DNA of 64,000 bases from Thiemannella venezuelensis (GCF_014203605.1 NZ_JACHJJ010000006.1:186001-250000); one strand, 5' to 3'; shown: positions 41,015 to 49,185, numbered from the stretch's first letter. The notes: a model not told the origin generated them from the letters alone. A program made the numbers and translations.

Positions 41015-41164
41015 TCAGACGTTGAAGATGCTCACACCTCCGGGACCGACGAGGAAACCGAGGACGATGAGGACGATCCCCCAGAGGAGGTCGCGGCGGG
41101 CCAGGATCACGTAGATCCCGGCGATGACGAGAGCGACTGCGATGATCCAGAGCAAAGTAACCAT
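41015..41164 (-). CDS. 49-residue small membrane protein (GPGGVSIF type)
   Basis: A short gene from ATG at 41164 to TGA at 41017-41015. Two helices (LLWIIAVALVIAGIYVIL and LLWGIVLIVLGFLVG) are joined by ARRD, and the end is GPGGVSIFNV. This C-terminal motif is shared by small actinobacterial membrane proteins of unknown role. It lies 25 bases after the DUF6328 gene on the same strand. Confidence 0.78.
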   Translation of the reverse strand: MVTLLWIIAVALVIAGIYVILARRDLLWGIVLIVLGFLVGPGGVSIFNV

Positions 41165-41189
41165 AAGCTGCGACTGCCCTCACGATCGG

Positions 41190-41690
41190 TTAATTAACGT
41201 CTTTGGTGCGGTAAAGGTCGATGAGCGGCTGGGCGAACCAGAACCAGGCGCTGGACAGCCCGACGGCCCCGCCGAACAGCGCGGCCGGCCAGTCGCCGAT
41301 CACCGTCTCCGTGACGAGCGCCACCGAGCTGGTGATCGAGACCGCCAGCCCGATGGCGCCGGCGATGCCGAGTTCGTTGGCGCGGTGCAGCATCCGCTCC
41401 TTCAGCCCCGTCCGGAACAGCAGCCGGTGCTGCGCCGCCGGCGTGATGAAGCAGACGGAGGCCAGGGCGGCGCTCAGCAGCGCGATGAAGAACAACCACC
41501 GGCCGAGGGTGTCGACCTTGTGGAATCCCGCCGAGAACGGCAGCGTCAGCAGGAAGGCGAAGAGGACCTGCACGCCTGTCACCGCGACCCGCAGCCCCTG
41601 GAGCAGCTCGGTCAGTTCGCGGTCCACGCGTTCCTTCGGGCTCTCGCCCGGCTGGGGTCCTTCCATCTGAGGATTCGGAGGGTGGCTCAT
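41190..41690 (-). CDS. DUF6328 family membrane protein
   Basis: A 166-residue protein with a charged N-terminus (ESPKERVDRELTELLQGLRV) then four helices, including LFAFLLTLPFSAGF and WLFFIALLSAALASVCFITP. The RVAVTGVQVLFAFLLTLPF motif is characteristic. Function unknown. On the minus strand, GCAT-N15-GGGTAA (41724-41700) just upstream is a weak sigmaB-like promoter. Confidence 0.82.
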   Translation of the reverse strand: MSHPPNPQMEGPQPGESPKERVDRELTELLQGLRVAVTGVQVLFAFLLTLPFSAGFHKVDTLGRWLFFIALLSAALASVCFITPAAQHRLLFRTGLKERMLHRANELGIAGAIGLAVSITSSVALVTETVIGDWPAALFGGAVGLSSAWFWFAQPLIDLYRTKDVN

Positions 41691-41763
41691 CTCCGGCGAT
41701 TACCCCACCTTTAAGGTGTTATGCCTGGTGACTAGGGGGCGATCCTGAGGGTAATCCACCGCT

Positions 41764-42360
41764 ATGGGAAGCCACAGCCACGAGGTCACCGACGCGATCC
41801 TGGAGACGCTGAAGCGGGCGAGCACCGGGCTCAAAGACGCCGACATCAGGTTCGCCCTGGCCGGGGGGTGCGCCGCGTACGCGCGCGGGGCCGCGCCGTC
41901 CCTGCACGATGTGGACTTCGTCCTTCCCCAGGAGGACGTCCCCGCCGCGCTGGAAGCCCTGCGCGACCTGGGCTTCGAGACCGCGAAACCGCCGGAGGAC
42001 TGGCTGGTCAAGGCCTACGACGAGGGCAGGCTGGTGGACCTGATCTTCCGGATCGCGAACAACCCGGTCACCTCCGGGCTGCTGGACCGGGCCGAGCCGC
42101 TGAAGGCGTCCGCGGTGATCGTTCCGGTCCTGGAGGCGACGGACCTGGTCATCTCGTGGCTGCTGCCGCTGTCCGAGCACGCCTGCGACTACGGCTCCCT
42201 GCTCCCCCAGGTGCGGGCGTTGCGCGAGCAGGTCGACTGGGACCGGGTCGCGGCGGTGAGCCAGTCCTCGCCGTACGCGTTCACCTTCCTGACCCTTCTG
42301 GAGCGGCTGGGCGTGGTGACCGGCCCGCTCGATCCGTCGGGCGACCCGACCTGGCCCTGA
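41764..42360 (+). CDS. Nucleotidyltransferase-fold protein
   Basis: A 198-residue protein with a nucleotidyltransferase-like core: ALAGGCAAYARGAAPSLHDVDFVL has the Gly pair and the DxD metal site. LVKAYDEGRLVDLIFR supplies the next strand. Related proteins include MNT/AbiEii-type enzymes, but no partner antitoxin is next to it. A possible sigmaB-like site (GACT-N15-GGGTAA, 41730-41754) ends 9 bases before the ATG. Confidence 0.72.
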   Translation: MGSHSHEVTDAILETLKRASTGLKDADIRFALAGGCAAYARGAAPSLHDVDFVLPQEDVPAALEALRDLGFETAKPPEDWLVKAYDEGRLVDLIFRIANNPVTSGLLDRAEPLKASAVIVPVLEATDLVISWLLPLSEHACDYGSLLPQVRALREQVDWDRVAAVSQSSPYAFTFLTLLERLGVVTGPLDPSGDPTWP

Positions 42361-42390
42361 CGTCCGTACGGCGGGTTCCGTACGGACGTC
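42359..42390 (+). terminator. Hairpin after the nucleotidyltransferase-like gene
   Basis: A 13-base stem GACGTCCGTACGG/CCGTACGGACGTC, loop CGGGTT; it begins inside the stop codon. Confidence 0.75.
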
Positions 42391-42500
42391 CTCGTCTGCG
42401 GTGATCTCGTGTACGGCCGGTGCGCAGGGAGGCCGGTGCGCAGGGAGGAACGGGCCCGGTCGCCCCGTCCGGAAGGGCGGGGCGACCGGGCCGGGAACGC

Positions 42501-42532
42501 GGAAGGGCCCCGCCGTGAGGCGGGGCCCTTCC
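42501..42532 (-). terminator. Terminator of the PRC-barrel gene
   Basis: A 14-base stem GGAAGGGCCCCGCC/GGCGGGGCCCTTCC with loop GTGA, 16 bases past the stop of the minus-strand gene. Confidence 0.78.
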
Positions 42533-42547
42533 TGTGTGCCCACCGGA

Positions 42548-42919
42548 TCAGTAGGTGGCCGGGCCGCCCCCGTAGGGGAAGCGGCCGTAGTACTCGCCGA
42601 CCCGGTCGCGGTAGGAGGTCTCCTTGAAGGAGGACTCGTCGAACTCCGGCGCGTCCTTGATCTCCTGCTTGGTGCGCGCGACATAGATCTTGCGCTCCTG
42701 CGGGTCGATCTGCGTCACCGTGCTGGCCGGGAGCAGGACCTTCTTGCCGAAGATCCACGGACCGGTGTCGACGACGATGTAGCTCTCGCCGACCTCGTAG
42801 GTCGCCTCGTCGACGGAACCGATCTTGCCGTCCGTGGCCTCCACGTCGTATCCGGCGACGTCGAGGCTCTTGTTGACGTCGTAGACGTCGGTTCGGTAAG
42901 TCCACAGCTCAGGCTGCAT
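42548..42919 (-). CDS. PRC-barrel domain protein
   Basis: A 123-residue protein. The N-terminal half (VAGYDVEATDGKIGSVDEAT then YIVVDTGPWIFGKKVLLPAS) is a PRC-barrel. The tail (SSFKETSYRDRVGEYYGRFP) resembles the C-terminal segment of actinobacterial stress PRC proteins. Probably cytoplasmic. GAAGGGAGAAC precedes the ATG. The upstream sigmaB-like promoter is the best match in the window. Confidence 0.85.
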   Translation of the reverse strand: MQPELWTYRTDVYDVNKSLDVAGYDVEATDGKIGSVDEATYEVGESYIVVDTGPWIFGKKVLLPASTVTQIDPQERKIYVARTKQEIKDAPEFDESSFKETSYRDRVGEYYGRFPYGGGPATY

Positions 42920-42958
42920 GGTGTTCTCCCTTCGCTTGATTCTCCGGGCCTAACCCCA

Positions 42959-42982
42959 GTACCCGAGCAAAAGGGGGTAAAC
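42959..42982 (-). promoter_or_regulatory. SigmaB-like promoter of the PRC-barrel gene
   Basis: On the minus strand GTTT (42982-42979), 14 bases, GGGTAC (42964-42959): an exact match to GTTT-N14-GGGTAY. It is 40 bases before the start. Confidence 0.68.
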
Positions 42983-43119
42983 GGAATTTTGCCGAGCCGG
43001 ACGGCCTCAGGGCGGCCCGGCGGAGGGCCTCCCCAGGTGGAAGGCGGGATTCCGCAATCGGCATATGTCGAAAGATGTACCGACCACCTTCCGGGGTCCG
43101 GTAGTCTTTCCGAGGTCGG

Positions 43120-43193
43120 GCGCCGCTAGCTCAGTTGGTTAGAGCAGCTGACTCTTAATCAGCGGGTCCGGGGTTCGAGTCCCTGGCGGCGCA
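43120..43193 (+). tRNA. tRNA-Lys (anticodon CTT), second copy
   Basis: Identical over all 74 bases to the gene at 23899-23972, including ACC at the 3' end. The flanks differ. Anticodon CTT lies in loop CTCTTAA. Confidence 0.97.
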
Positions 43194-43200
43194 CCACGGC

Positions 43201-43235
43201 GAAGGCCCGGACCGGGTTTCCCGGTCCGGGCCTTC
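43201..43235 (+). terminator. Terminator of the second tRNA-Lys gene
   Basis: A 15-16 base stem (GAAGGCCCGGACCGG with 43221-43235), loop around TTT, then GTGTTTCCC. Confidence 0.83.
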
Positions 43236-43288
43236 GTGTTTCCCGGCCTCCGCTCCCACGGCCCGTCCCCGGCCCGTCGCCCGGCCCG

Positions 43289-45448
43289 TCACCGCGGGCC
43301 TTCCGCAGGGGCGTCCCACCCCTGCAGGCTCAGGGTGAGGCGGTGGGCGAGGGCGGTGCGGCGGCGGCGGCCGAGCCGGTGGACCGCCAGTTCCAGCGCC
43401 TCCCGCCGGCCGACGAGGACCACCCACGACCGGGCCCGGGTGACCAGGGTGTACAGCAGCCTGCGGCGCAGCATGACGCCCCCGGCCTCGGCGACGATCG
43501 GCGCGACCACGAAGGGGTACTCGCTGCCCTGGGAGCGGTGCACGCTGATGGCGTAGGCGTGGGTCAGCTCGTCGAGCTCGTCGAAGCCGTAGGTCACCGT
43601 CTCCCCGTCGTCGATGAGGACCTCCAGACGCCGCTCCTCCGGGACGACCGCGGTGATCCTGCCGGTCTCCCCGTTGAAGACGCCCTTGTCGTAGTTGTTG
43701 CGGATCGGCATGACGCGGTCGCCGACGCGGAAGGCGGAGGCGCCCGACCAGTGCTCGGCCCTGCCCTCGGCGGCCGGGTTGAGCCGCTCCTGGAGCATCC
43801 GGCCGAGCTCGGCGGTCCCCGTCGCGCCCTTGCGCATCGGGCACAGGACCTGGACCTGCTCCGGGCCGACCCCCTGCTTGCGCGGGATCGCCACCGTCGC
43901 CAGGTGCACCACCCGCTCGGCGACCTGCTCGGGATCGTCGATCTCCTCGAACCAGAAACCGCCCCCGCCGCGGGGTTCGGGCACCTCTCCGGCCCGGATC
44001 AGGTGGGCGGCCCGGATGATCCCGCTGCCCTCCGACTGGCGGAAGACGTGGGTCAGCCGGACCCGCGCGATCTCCTCCACCCTCAGCAGGTCGGCCAGGA
44101 CGCTGCCGGGGCCGATGCTCGGCAGCTGGTCGTCGTCGCCGACCAGCAGCAGGTGGCTGCCGGACGGGACGGCCGCGGTGAGCCGGGTGGCCAGGTGCAG
44201 GTCCAGCATGGACGCCTCGTCGACCACGATCAGATCGGCCTGCGCGGGCGTCTGCTCGAACAGGGCGCCGGAGTCGGGGTCCGGCTCGTGGGCCAGCATC
44301 CGGTGCACGGTCATCGCGGGCATGCCGGTGAGCTCAGACAGGCGCTTGGCCGCCTTGCCGGTCGGCGCGGTGAGGGTCACCGTGCCGCCCGCCGCCCGGA
44401 CGGTCGCCGCGATGGCCCTGACGGTGTGGCTCTTGCCGCAGCCGGGGCCGCCGGTGAGGACCGACACGGTGTTGGCCAGGACCGTGGTCACCGCGGCCCG
44501 CTGGTCGTCGTGGAGGCCGGGGTCCTCCTGGAAGGCGCGCACGGGCAGCGTCGAGCGGGCCTTCCAGAGCCGGGTCAGGTGGGCGGTGAGGGCGAGCTCG
44601 CGGCTGTGGATCTCCTTGCCGAAGACGACGGTCCGCCCGGCGTCGTCCGGGGACGCCTCGACGACCACCCGCCGCTCGGCCGCCAGGGCGTCGACCGCCC
44701 GGCGGACCAGGTCCTCGTCCTGACCGGTGAGCTCGACGGTCTGCGTGAGCACGGCGAGCAGCGGCAGGTAGCAGTGCCCGCCGCCCGCCGCCGCGGCCTC
44801 CAGCCGGTCCAGGACCGCGGCCTCGATCCGCTGGGGGCTGCTCTCCGGCACTCCGGACCGCAGCGCGATCCGGTCGGCGGTGGGGAAGGCGATCCCCCGG
44901 ACCCGGCCGATGAGCCGGTAGGGATCGGAGGCGAGGACCTCACCCGAGTCCGTGCCGAAGACCTGGTAGATCTTGGACGCGAGCAGCGGGCTGATCCCGA
45001 ACCCCTGCAGGACCACCATCAGCTCGGCGATGGCCTTCTGGTCCCTCCATGCCTCGGTGATCTGGCTCTGCCGGGCGGGGCCGATGTTGACGACCTCCCT
45101 GAGCCGCTCGGGCTCGGTGTCGATGACCGTCAGCGTCGCCTCGCCGAAATGGTCGACGATGGCGTGGGCGAGCCGCGGCCCGATGCCGCGGACCAGCCCG
45201 GAGCCCAGGTAGATCCGGATGGCCCGGACCGTGGCCGGGACCACCCGCTCGCACCCGGTGACCGCGAAGTGCCTGCCGTGGCGCGGGTGCTCGCCCCAGC
45301 CGCCGGCGAGCCGGACCGTCTCCCCCGGCTGGACCCCGGCCAGGGCCCGGCCCGAGGCGACGAAGGCGGGCACGTCCTCGGCGCTCATCCGGGCGACCGT
45401 GTACTCGTCCTCGCGGACGTACACCAGCTGCTCGACGGAGGCCTCCAC
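43289..45448 (-). CDS. recD2: RecD2-type SF1B DNA helicase
   Basis: A 719-residue 5'-3' helicase. An N-terminal OB-like part precedes helix-hairpin-helix repeats (GSGLVRGIGPRLAHAIVDHF). The helicase core has the Walker A GGPGCGKSHT, Walker B VVDEASM, motif III LVGDDDQLPSIGPG, and the late motif AISVHRSQGSEYP. Length and N-terminal HhH distinguish RecD2 from RecBCD's RecD. It acts in DNA repair and recombination without RecBC. GTG at 45448 was chosen; the frame upstream is antisense to a promoter region. Confidence 0.92.
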   Translation of the reverse strand: MEASVEQLVYVREDEYTVARMSAEDVPAFVASGRALAGVQPGETVRLAGGWGEHPRHGRHFAVTGCERVVPATVRAIRIYLGSGLVRGIGPRLAHAIVDHFGEATLTVIDTEPERLREVVNIGPARQSQITEAWRDQKAIAELMVVLQGFGISPLLASKIYQVFGTDSGEVLASDPYRLIGRVRGIAFPTADRIALRSGVPESSPQRIEAAVLDRLEAAAAGGGHCYLPLLAVLTQTVELTGQDEDLVRRAVDALAAERRVVVEASPDDAGRTVVFGKEIHSRELALTAHLTRLWKARSTLPVRAFQEDPGLHDDQRAAVTTVLANTVSVLTGGPGCGKSHTVRAIAATVRAAGGTVTLTAPTGKAAKRLSELTGMPAMTVHRMLAHEPDPDSGALFEQTPAQADLIVVDEASMLDLHLATRLTAAVPSGSHLLLVGDDDQLPSIGPGSVLADLLRVEEIARVRLTHVFRQSEGSGIIRAAHLIRAGEVPEPRGGGGFWFEEIDDPEQVAERVVHLATVAIPRKQGVGPEQVQVLCPMRKGATGTAELGRMLQERLNPAAEGRAEHWSGASAFRVGDRVMPIRNNYDKGVFNGETGRITAVVPEERRLEVLIDDGETVTYGFDELDELTHAYAISVHRSQGSEYPFVVAPIVAEAGGVMLRRRLLYTLVTRARSWVVLVGRREALELAVHRLGRRRRTALAHRLTLSLQGWDAPAEGPR

Positions 45449-45516
45449 GGCACCGATCCAACCACCTCCGCGCGCGCCGCACGCACGGCGGGCGGCGCGC
45501 GGGCGGGAGGCGGTCC

Positions 45517-45547
45517 TTGACCTGGAGCGAACTCCAGCCCGGAGGAT
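45517..45547 (+). promoter_or_regulatory. MerR-type promoter of the second aldo/keto reductase
   Basis: TTGACC (45517-45522), a 19-base spacer with dyad CTGGAG-CGAA-CTCCAG (45522-45537), GAGGAT (45542-45547). The ATG of the gene is 7 bases further on. Same architecture as 171-201 and 289-319. Confidence 0.75.
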
Positions 45548-45554
45548 GGACGGC

Positions 45555-46403
45555 ATGGAGAAACGCGTTATCGGAAACCTCCGCGTCAGCGCGATCGGAC
45601 TCGGTGCCATGCCGATGTCGGTGGCCGGGCACATGCCCGACGAGGCCCAGTCGATCAGGACGGTCCACGCCGCGCTCGACGCCGGGATCACCCTCATCGA
45701 CACCGCCGACGCGTACACCCCGTCCTCCGGCGAGGTCGGGCACAACGAGCGGCTGGTGGCCAAGGCGCTCGCCCTGTGGTCCGGCGACCGCGACGCGGTC
45801 CTGGTCGCCACCAAGGGCGGGCACACCCGCACCCCCGGCGACGGCTGGGGCGTGGACGGGCGGCCCGCCTACATCCGCCGGGCGTGCGAGGACTCCCTGA
45901 AGGCGCTCGGCGTCGAGGCGATCGGGCTCTACCAGCACCACCGGCCCGACCCCGCGGTGCCGTACGAGGAGAGCATCGGCGCGCTGCGCGACCTGCTCGA
46001 CGAGGGGAAGATCCTGCTGGCCGGGATCTCCAACGCGAACCCGGAGCAGATCAGGACGGCGCAGGAGATCCTCGGCGGGCGGCTGGCGAGCGTGCAGAAC
46101 GAGTACTCGCCGCGGTTCAGGAGCAGCGAGCCGGAGATCGACGTGTGCGCCGGGCTCGGGGTGGCGTTCCTGCCCTGGTCGCCGCTGGGCGGCATGTCGG
46201 CGGCGGGCGGGCTCGCCGGTCCCTTCGCGCAGGTGGCGGCCGCGCGGGGCGTCTCGCCGCAGCGGGTCTGCCTGGCCTGGGAGCTCGCCAGGAGCCCCGT
46301 CGTGATCCCGATCCCCGGCGCCAGCCGGCCGGAGACCATCCTCGACTCGGCGGCCGCCGCCGAACTCGTGCTGACCGACGAGGAGCTGTCCGTCCTGGGG
46401 TGA
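45555..46403 (+). CDS. Aldo/keto reductase
   Basis: A 282-residue TIM-barrel reductase. It starts NLRVSAIGLGAMPMS, has the catalytic Asp/Tyr in TLIDTADAYTP, Lys in VLVATKGGHTR, and His in LYQHHRPDP. The C-terminal VVIPIPGASRPETI loop binds the NADPH phosphate. ATG at 45555 fits a leaderless transcript; an ATG at 45546 would overlap the -10 box. Its MerR-type promoter matches that of the MerR gene at 327 about 45 kb away. Confidence 0.9.
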   Translation: MEKRVIGNLRVSAIGLGAMPMSVAGHMPDEAQSIRTVHAALDAGITLIDTADAYTPSSGEVGHNERLVAKALALWSGDRDAVLVATKGGHTRTPGDGWGVDGRPAYIRRACEDSLKALGVEAIGLYQHHRPDPAVPYEESIGALRDLLDEGKILLAGISNANPEQIRTAQEILGGRLASVQNEYSPRFRSSEPEIDVCAGLGVAFLPWSPLGGMSAAGGLAGPFAQVAAARGVSPQRVCLAWELARSPVVIPIPGASRPETILDSAAAAELVLTDEELSVLG

Positions 46404-46432
46404 GGCGCCCGCCTCCCTCGCCGCACCGCACG

Positions 46433-46464
46433 ACGCCCGCCGCCGGGAAACCGGCGGCGGGCGT
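46433..46464 (+). terminator. Terminator of the aldo/keto reductase gene
   Basis: A 14-base stem ACGCCCGCCGCCGG/CCGGCGGCGGGCGT with loop GAAA. Its last base is the first T of the next promoter's -35 box. Confidence 0.85.
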
Positions 46465-46514
46465 TGACGTATGGCCTCATTATTCCTATGGTTCATCACA
46501 GAAGTAATGAACCA
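46464..46514 (+). promoter_or_regulatory. Promoter and operator of the GntR/ABC operon
   Basis: TTGACG (46464-46469), 18 bases, TATGGT (46488-46493). A perfect inverted repeat TGGTTCAT (46489-46496), 10-base spacer, ATGAACCA (46507-46514) covers the -10 box and the transcription start. Binding there would block transcription; the GntR protein encoded next is the obvious candidate. Confidence 0.78.
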
Positions 46515-46529
46515 GCGAAGCAGGTGCCC

Positions 46530-46892
46530 ATGTTCGACGACCGGAGCCCGATCTACCGGCAGATCGCCGATCGCATCAAGGCCGACGTGCTGAGCGGGGC
46601 GCTCAAGGGCGACGAGCAGGTCATGTCGACCAACCAGTACGCCGCGTTCTACCGGATCAACCCGGCCACGGCGGCCAAGGCGTTCCAGCAGCTGGTCGAC
46701 GAAGGGGTCCTCTACAAGAAGCGAGGTATCGGCATGTTCGTCAGTCCGGCCGCCCCCGACGCGCTCAGGGCCCAACGCCGGGAGAGCTTCTTCGCCGACG
46801 TGGTGGACCCGATGGTCGCCGAGGCCAGGGCGATCGGCGTCCCGCTCGGCGACATCGTCAGGCGGATCACCGAGACCGAGGAGCGCGGATGA
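46530..46892 (+). CDS. GntR family regulator, YtrA subfamily
   Basis: A 120-residue protein: winged helix (PIYRQIADRIKADVLSGALK, then NPATAAKAFQQLVDEGVLYK) and only a short C-terminal tail of about 45 residues, the YtrA hallmark. YtrA regulators repress adjacent ABC transporter operons and answer to cell-wall stress or small compounds. I chose ATG at 46530 (GAAGCAGG upstream); starts further up fall inside the operator. The stop overlaps the ATPase start (ATGA at 46889). Confidence 0.88.
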   Translation: MFDDRSPIYRQIADRIKADVLSGALKGDEQVMSTNQYAAFYRINPATAAKAFQQLVDEGVLYKKRGIGMFVSPAAPDALRAQRRESFFADVVDPMVAEARAIGVPLGDIVRRITETEERG

Positions 46893-47836
46893 AGATCGAT
46901 GTCAACGACCTGCGGGTGGACTACGGCGACGTCCGGGCCATCGACGGCATGACGTTCTCACTCGACGCGGGCAAGATCTACGGGCTCCTGGGGCGGAACG
47001 GGTCGGGCAAGACCACCCTGCTCTCGGTGCTGGCGGGCTTCCGCAGGGAGTCGGGCGGCACGGTGCGGGTGGACGGGCGGCCCGTCTTCGAGAACGGCGC
47101 GGTCACCGGGGACGTCTGCCTGGTCAGGGACGCGGGTGAGACCATCGGCATCGGCACGGTCGAGGACGCCCTCTACTTCGCCGAGTGGCTCCGCCCGCAC
47201 TGGGACGCCGCCTACGCGGACGCGCTGCTGGACCGGTTCGGGCTGCGGCGGAAGGCGAACGTCAAGACCATGTCCAAGGGCCAGCGCTCGGCACTGGGCG
47301 TGGTGGTGGGCCTGGCCGGCCGGTCCCCGCTGACCATGTTCGACGAGTCCTACCTGGGGATGGACGCGCCCTCCCGGTACTCCTTCTACGACGCGCTGCT
47401 CGCCGACTTCATGGAGCACCCGCGCACGGTCATCCTCTCCACGCACCTGATCGAGGAGTACAGCTCGCTCTTCGAAGAGGTCCTGATCATCGACCGGGGG
47501 CGGCTGGTGCTGCACGAGGAGAGCCAGACCGTGCTGGCGCGCGGCACCTCCGTCACCGGCCCCGCCGAGCGGGTCGAGGCGTTCACCGGCGGGCTCACCG
47601 TGCTGGACACCAGGCGGCTGGGCCCGACCGCCTCGGCGATGGTCTACGGCGACCTCGACGACGCCCGGCGCGGTCAGGCCCGCGAGGCCGGGCTCGAACT
47701 CGGCCCGATCGCCATGCAGGACCTGTTCGTCCACCTCACCGAACCGGCCGGGGACGCCGCGCCCGCCGTACCGGGACGGGGCGCCCGTCCCGGGGAGCCC
47801 GCGGCGCCCGCCGAACCCTCCGGAGACGCCCGATGA
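46889..47836 (+). CDS. ABC transporter ATP-binding protein
   Basis: A 315-residue ABC-2 type ATPase. Walker A is GRNGSGKTT and the signature is MSKGQRSAL. Walker B reads LTMFDESYLGMDAP: the usual DEPTxGLD has Ser for Pro and Tyr for Thr, but the catalytic Glu is kept. His in STHLIEE is the switch histidine. The C-terminal 30 residues are Pro/Ala-rich. It energises the permease encoded next, with which it overlaps by four bases. Confidence 0.88.
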   Translation: MKIDVNDLRVDYGDVRAIDGMTFSLDAGKIYGLLGRNGSGKTTLLSVLAGFRRESGGTVRVDGRPVFENGAVTGDVCLVRDAGETIGIGTVEDALYFAEWLRPHWDAAYADALLDRFGLRRKANVKTMSKGQRSALGVVVGLAGRSPLTMFDESYLGMDAPSRYSFYDALLADFMEHPRTVILSTHLIEEYSSLFEEVLIIDRGRLVLHEESQTVLARGTSVTGPAERVEAFTGGLTVLDTRRLGPTASAMVYGDLDDARRGQAREAGLELGPIAMQDLFVHLTEPAGDAAPAVPGRGARPGEPAAPAEPSGDAR

Positions 47837-48537
47837 GATTCCCCTCCCGCCTCCTCGCCGCCAACCTGGTCTTCGCCGCGATGGTGTGGGCGGCCTTCTA
47901 CGCGGTGGTCACGCTGGTCACGGTCGGCATCGCGGTCTTCGGGACGCTCGACAAGAGCGCGTGGGAGGCCGCGACGCAGCTTCCCCGCTGGTTCGCGCTG
48001 TTCGTCGGCGTCGCCCTCATCAGGGAGTTCTTCCCGCTCTACATCGCGCACGGGCAGACCCGCAGGCAGTTCGGCGCGCAGGCGGCGGTGACCGTCGCCC
48101 TGTACGCGCCCTTCCTGTCCGCCCTGCTCGTCGCCGGCTACCTGCTGGAGAGGCTCCTGTACGGCCTGGCCGGCTGGCCGCAGGCGCTGGGCCGGCCCCA
48201 CCTGTTCACCTCCCCGGCGCAGGTGCCGCTCGTCTTCACCGAGTACCTCATCGAGTTCCTCGCCTGGATCGTCGCCGGGGCGTTCATGGCGGCGGCGTTC
48301 TACCGCTGGGAGGGCGGCGGCCTCCTGTCGGTCCCGCTCGGCATCGGGCTGATCCTGCTGGGCGAGGCGGCCGTCGGCGCGGAGCTCCGGCTGCCCTTCG
48401 TCCACCTGGAGCTGGGCATCGTCTCCGTGCCGGGCGTGGCGACGGCCCTGGCCGCCGGTCTCGGCTGCTTCCTGCTCGGCCTGGCGATGACCTGGTCGAT
48501 CATCCGGGACGTCCCGCTCCGCAACAGACTCCCGTGA
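47833..48537 (+). CDS. ABC transporter membrane protein
   Basis: A 234-residue integral membrane protein with six hydrophobic segments (from LLAANLVFAAMVWAAFYAVV to LAAGLGCFLLGLAMTWSII). Nothing identifies the substrate. Position (ATGA overlap with the ATPase, YtrA regulator first) makes it the transporter's membrane partner, probably an exporter linked to envelope stress. Confidence 0.83.
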   Translation: MRFPSRLLAANLVFAAMVWAAFYAVVTLVTVGIAVFGTLDKSAWEAATQLPRWFALFVGVALIREFFPLYIAHGQTRRQFGAQAAVTVALYAPFLSALLVAGYLLERLLYGLAGWPQALGRPHLFTSPAQVPLVFTEYLIEFLAWIVAGAFMAAAFYRWEGGGLLSVPLGIGLILLGEAAVGAELRLPFVHLELGIVSVPGVATALAAGLGCFLLGLAMTWSIIRDVPLRNRLP

Positions 48538-48609
48538 AGGCCCGTCACCCGCCCCGCGGAGGGAGGCCGCCGCGCCGTCCCCGGAGGCCGGAGGAGTGAC
48601 CGCCTCGGA

Positions 48610-48651
48610 GTCCGGTGGCCGCGCCGCGCGTCCGCGGCGCGGCCACCGGAC
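48610..48651 (+). terminator. Terminator of the GntR/ABC operon
   Basis: A perfect 19-base stem (48610-48628 with 48633-48651), loop CGTC; ends GTCCGGTGG...CCACCGGAC. Confidence 0.85.
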
Positions 48652-48720
48652 TACTCAAGCGATACGCGGTGTTTCCCCAGATAAGACCGGCTTCAGGCTA
48701 CGGTGAGGCGGGGGGCGGAT

Positions 48721-49185
48721 ATGAGGATGTTCATCTGCGCGGCGGCACTGGCCACGGCATCGGTCCTGGTCTCCGGGTGCGGTTCCACGGTCGGCGGTAC
48801 GGCGGCGCAGGTGCCCGCCGCCGGGCCGGGCGGGGGCGCGGCCCCGGCGGACCCGGCGCAGCGGGGAACGGCCCGGGCGAGCCGGGCCGAGGCGAACCCG
48901 AGGGGGGCGGGCCCGGCCGAGGTGAGTGCGGCCCAGTACCGCGTCCTGACCGGCCAGTGCCGGTACGCCGACACGGAGCGGCTGCGCGAGGAGTGCCGGT
49001 CCGCGGTCGAGCGCGACTACCGGGTCGGAAAGGCGAACCCCTCCCTCGACTGCCGGGCGTACTCCGGGATCAGTCTCTGCGGCGCCCTCCCGCTCAGCGA
49101 GCGGGAGCGCCGGTGCGCCGATGACGCCGCGGCGGCCGGGCTGGACCCGCGCCGGGCCGAGGCCGAGTGCTACGTCTCGCCCTGA
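48721..49185 (+). CDS. Putative Cys-rich lipoprotein
   Basis: A 154-residue exported protein. The lipobox is VLVSGC (residue 20 region), followed by a Gly/Ala/Pro-rich linker. The C-terminal half has six spaced cysteines (CRYADTERLREECRSA; LDCRAYSGISLCGAL; RRCADD; AECYVSP), suggesting disulfides. Not recognised. ATG at 48721 is preceded by a G-rich site; a start at 48703 would spoil the signal peptide. Confidence 0.7.
   Translation: MRMFICAAALATASVLVSGCGSTVGGTAAQVPAAGPGGGAAPADPAQRGTARASRAEANPRGAGPAEVSAAQYRVLTGQCRYADTERLREECRSAVERDYRVGKANPSLDCRAYSGISLCGALPLSERERRCADDAAAAGLDPRRAEAECYVSP

Noticed and set aside
42441-42500. Additional hairpin around CCCGGTCGCCCC in the gap before the PRC-barrel terminator
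   Set aside because: Stem is real, but it lies between two better terminators and its role cannot be separated from them.
23972-43120. Genomic island bounded by the two tRNA-Lys genes
   Set aside because: Both tRNAs are complete genes, the interval has mostly ordinary actinomycete genes, and no integrase or excisionase is present.
43343-45520. 725-codon plus-strand frame opposite recD2
   Set aside because: Composition typical of antisense; helicase motifs are on the minus strand.
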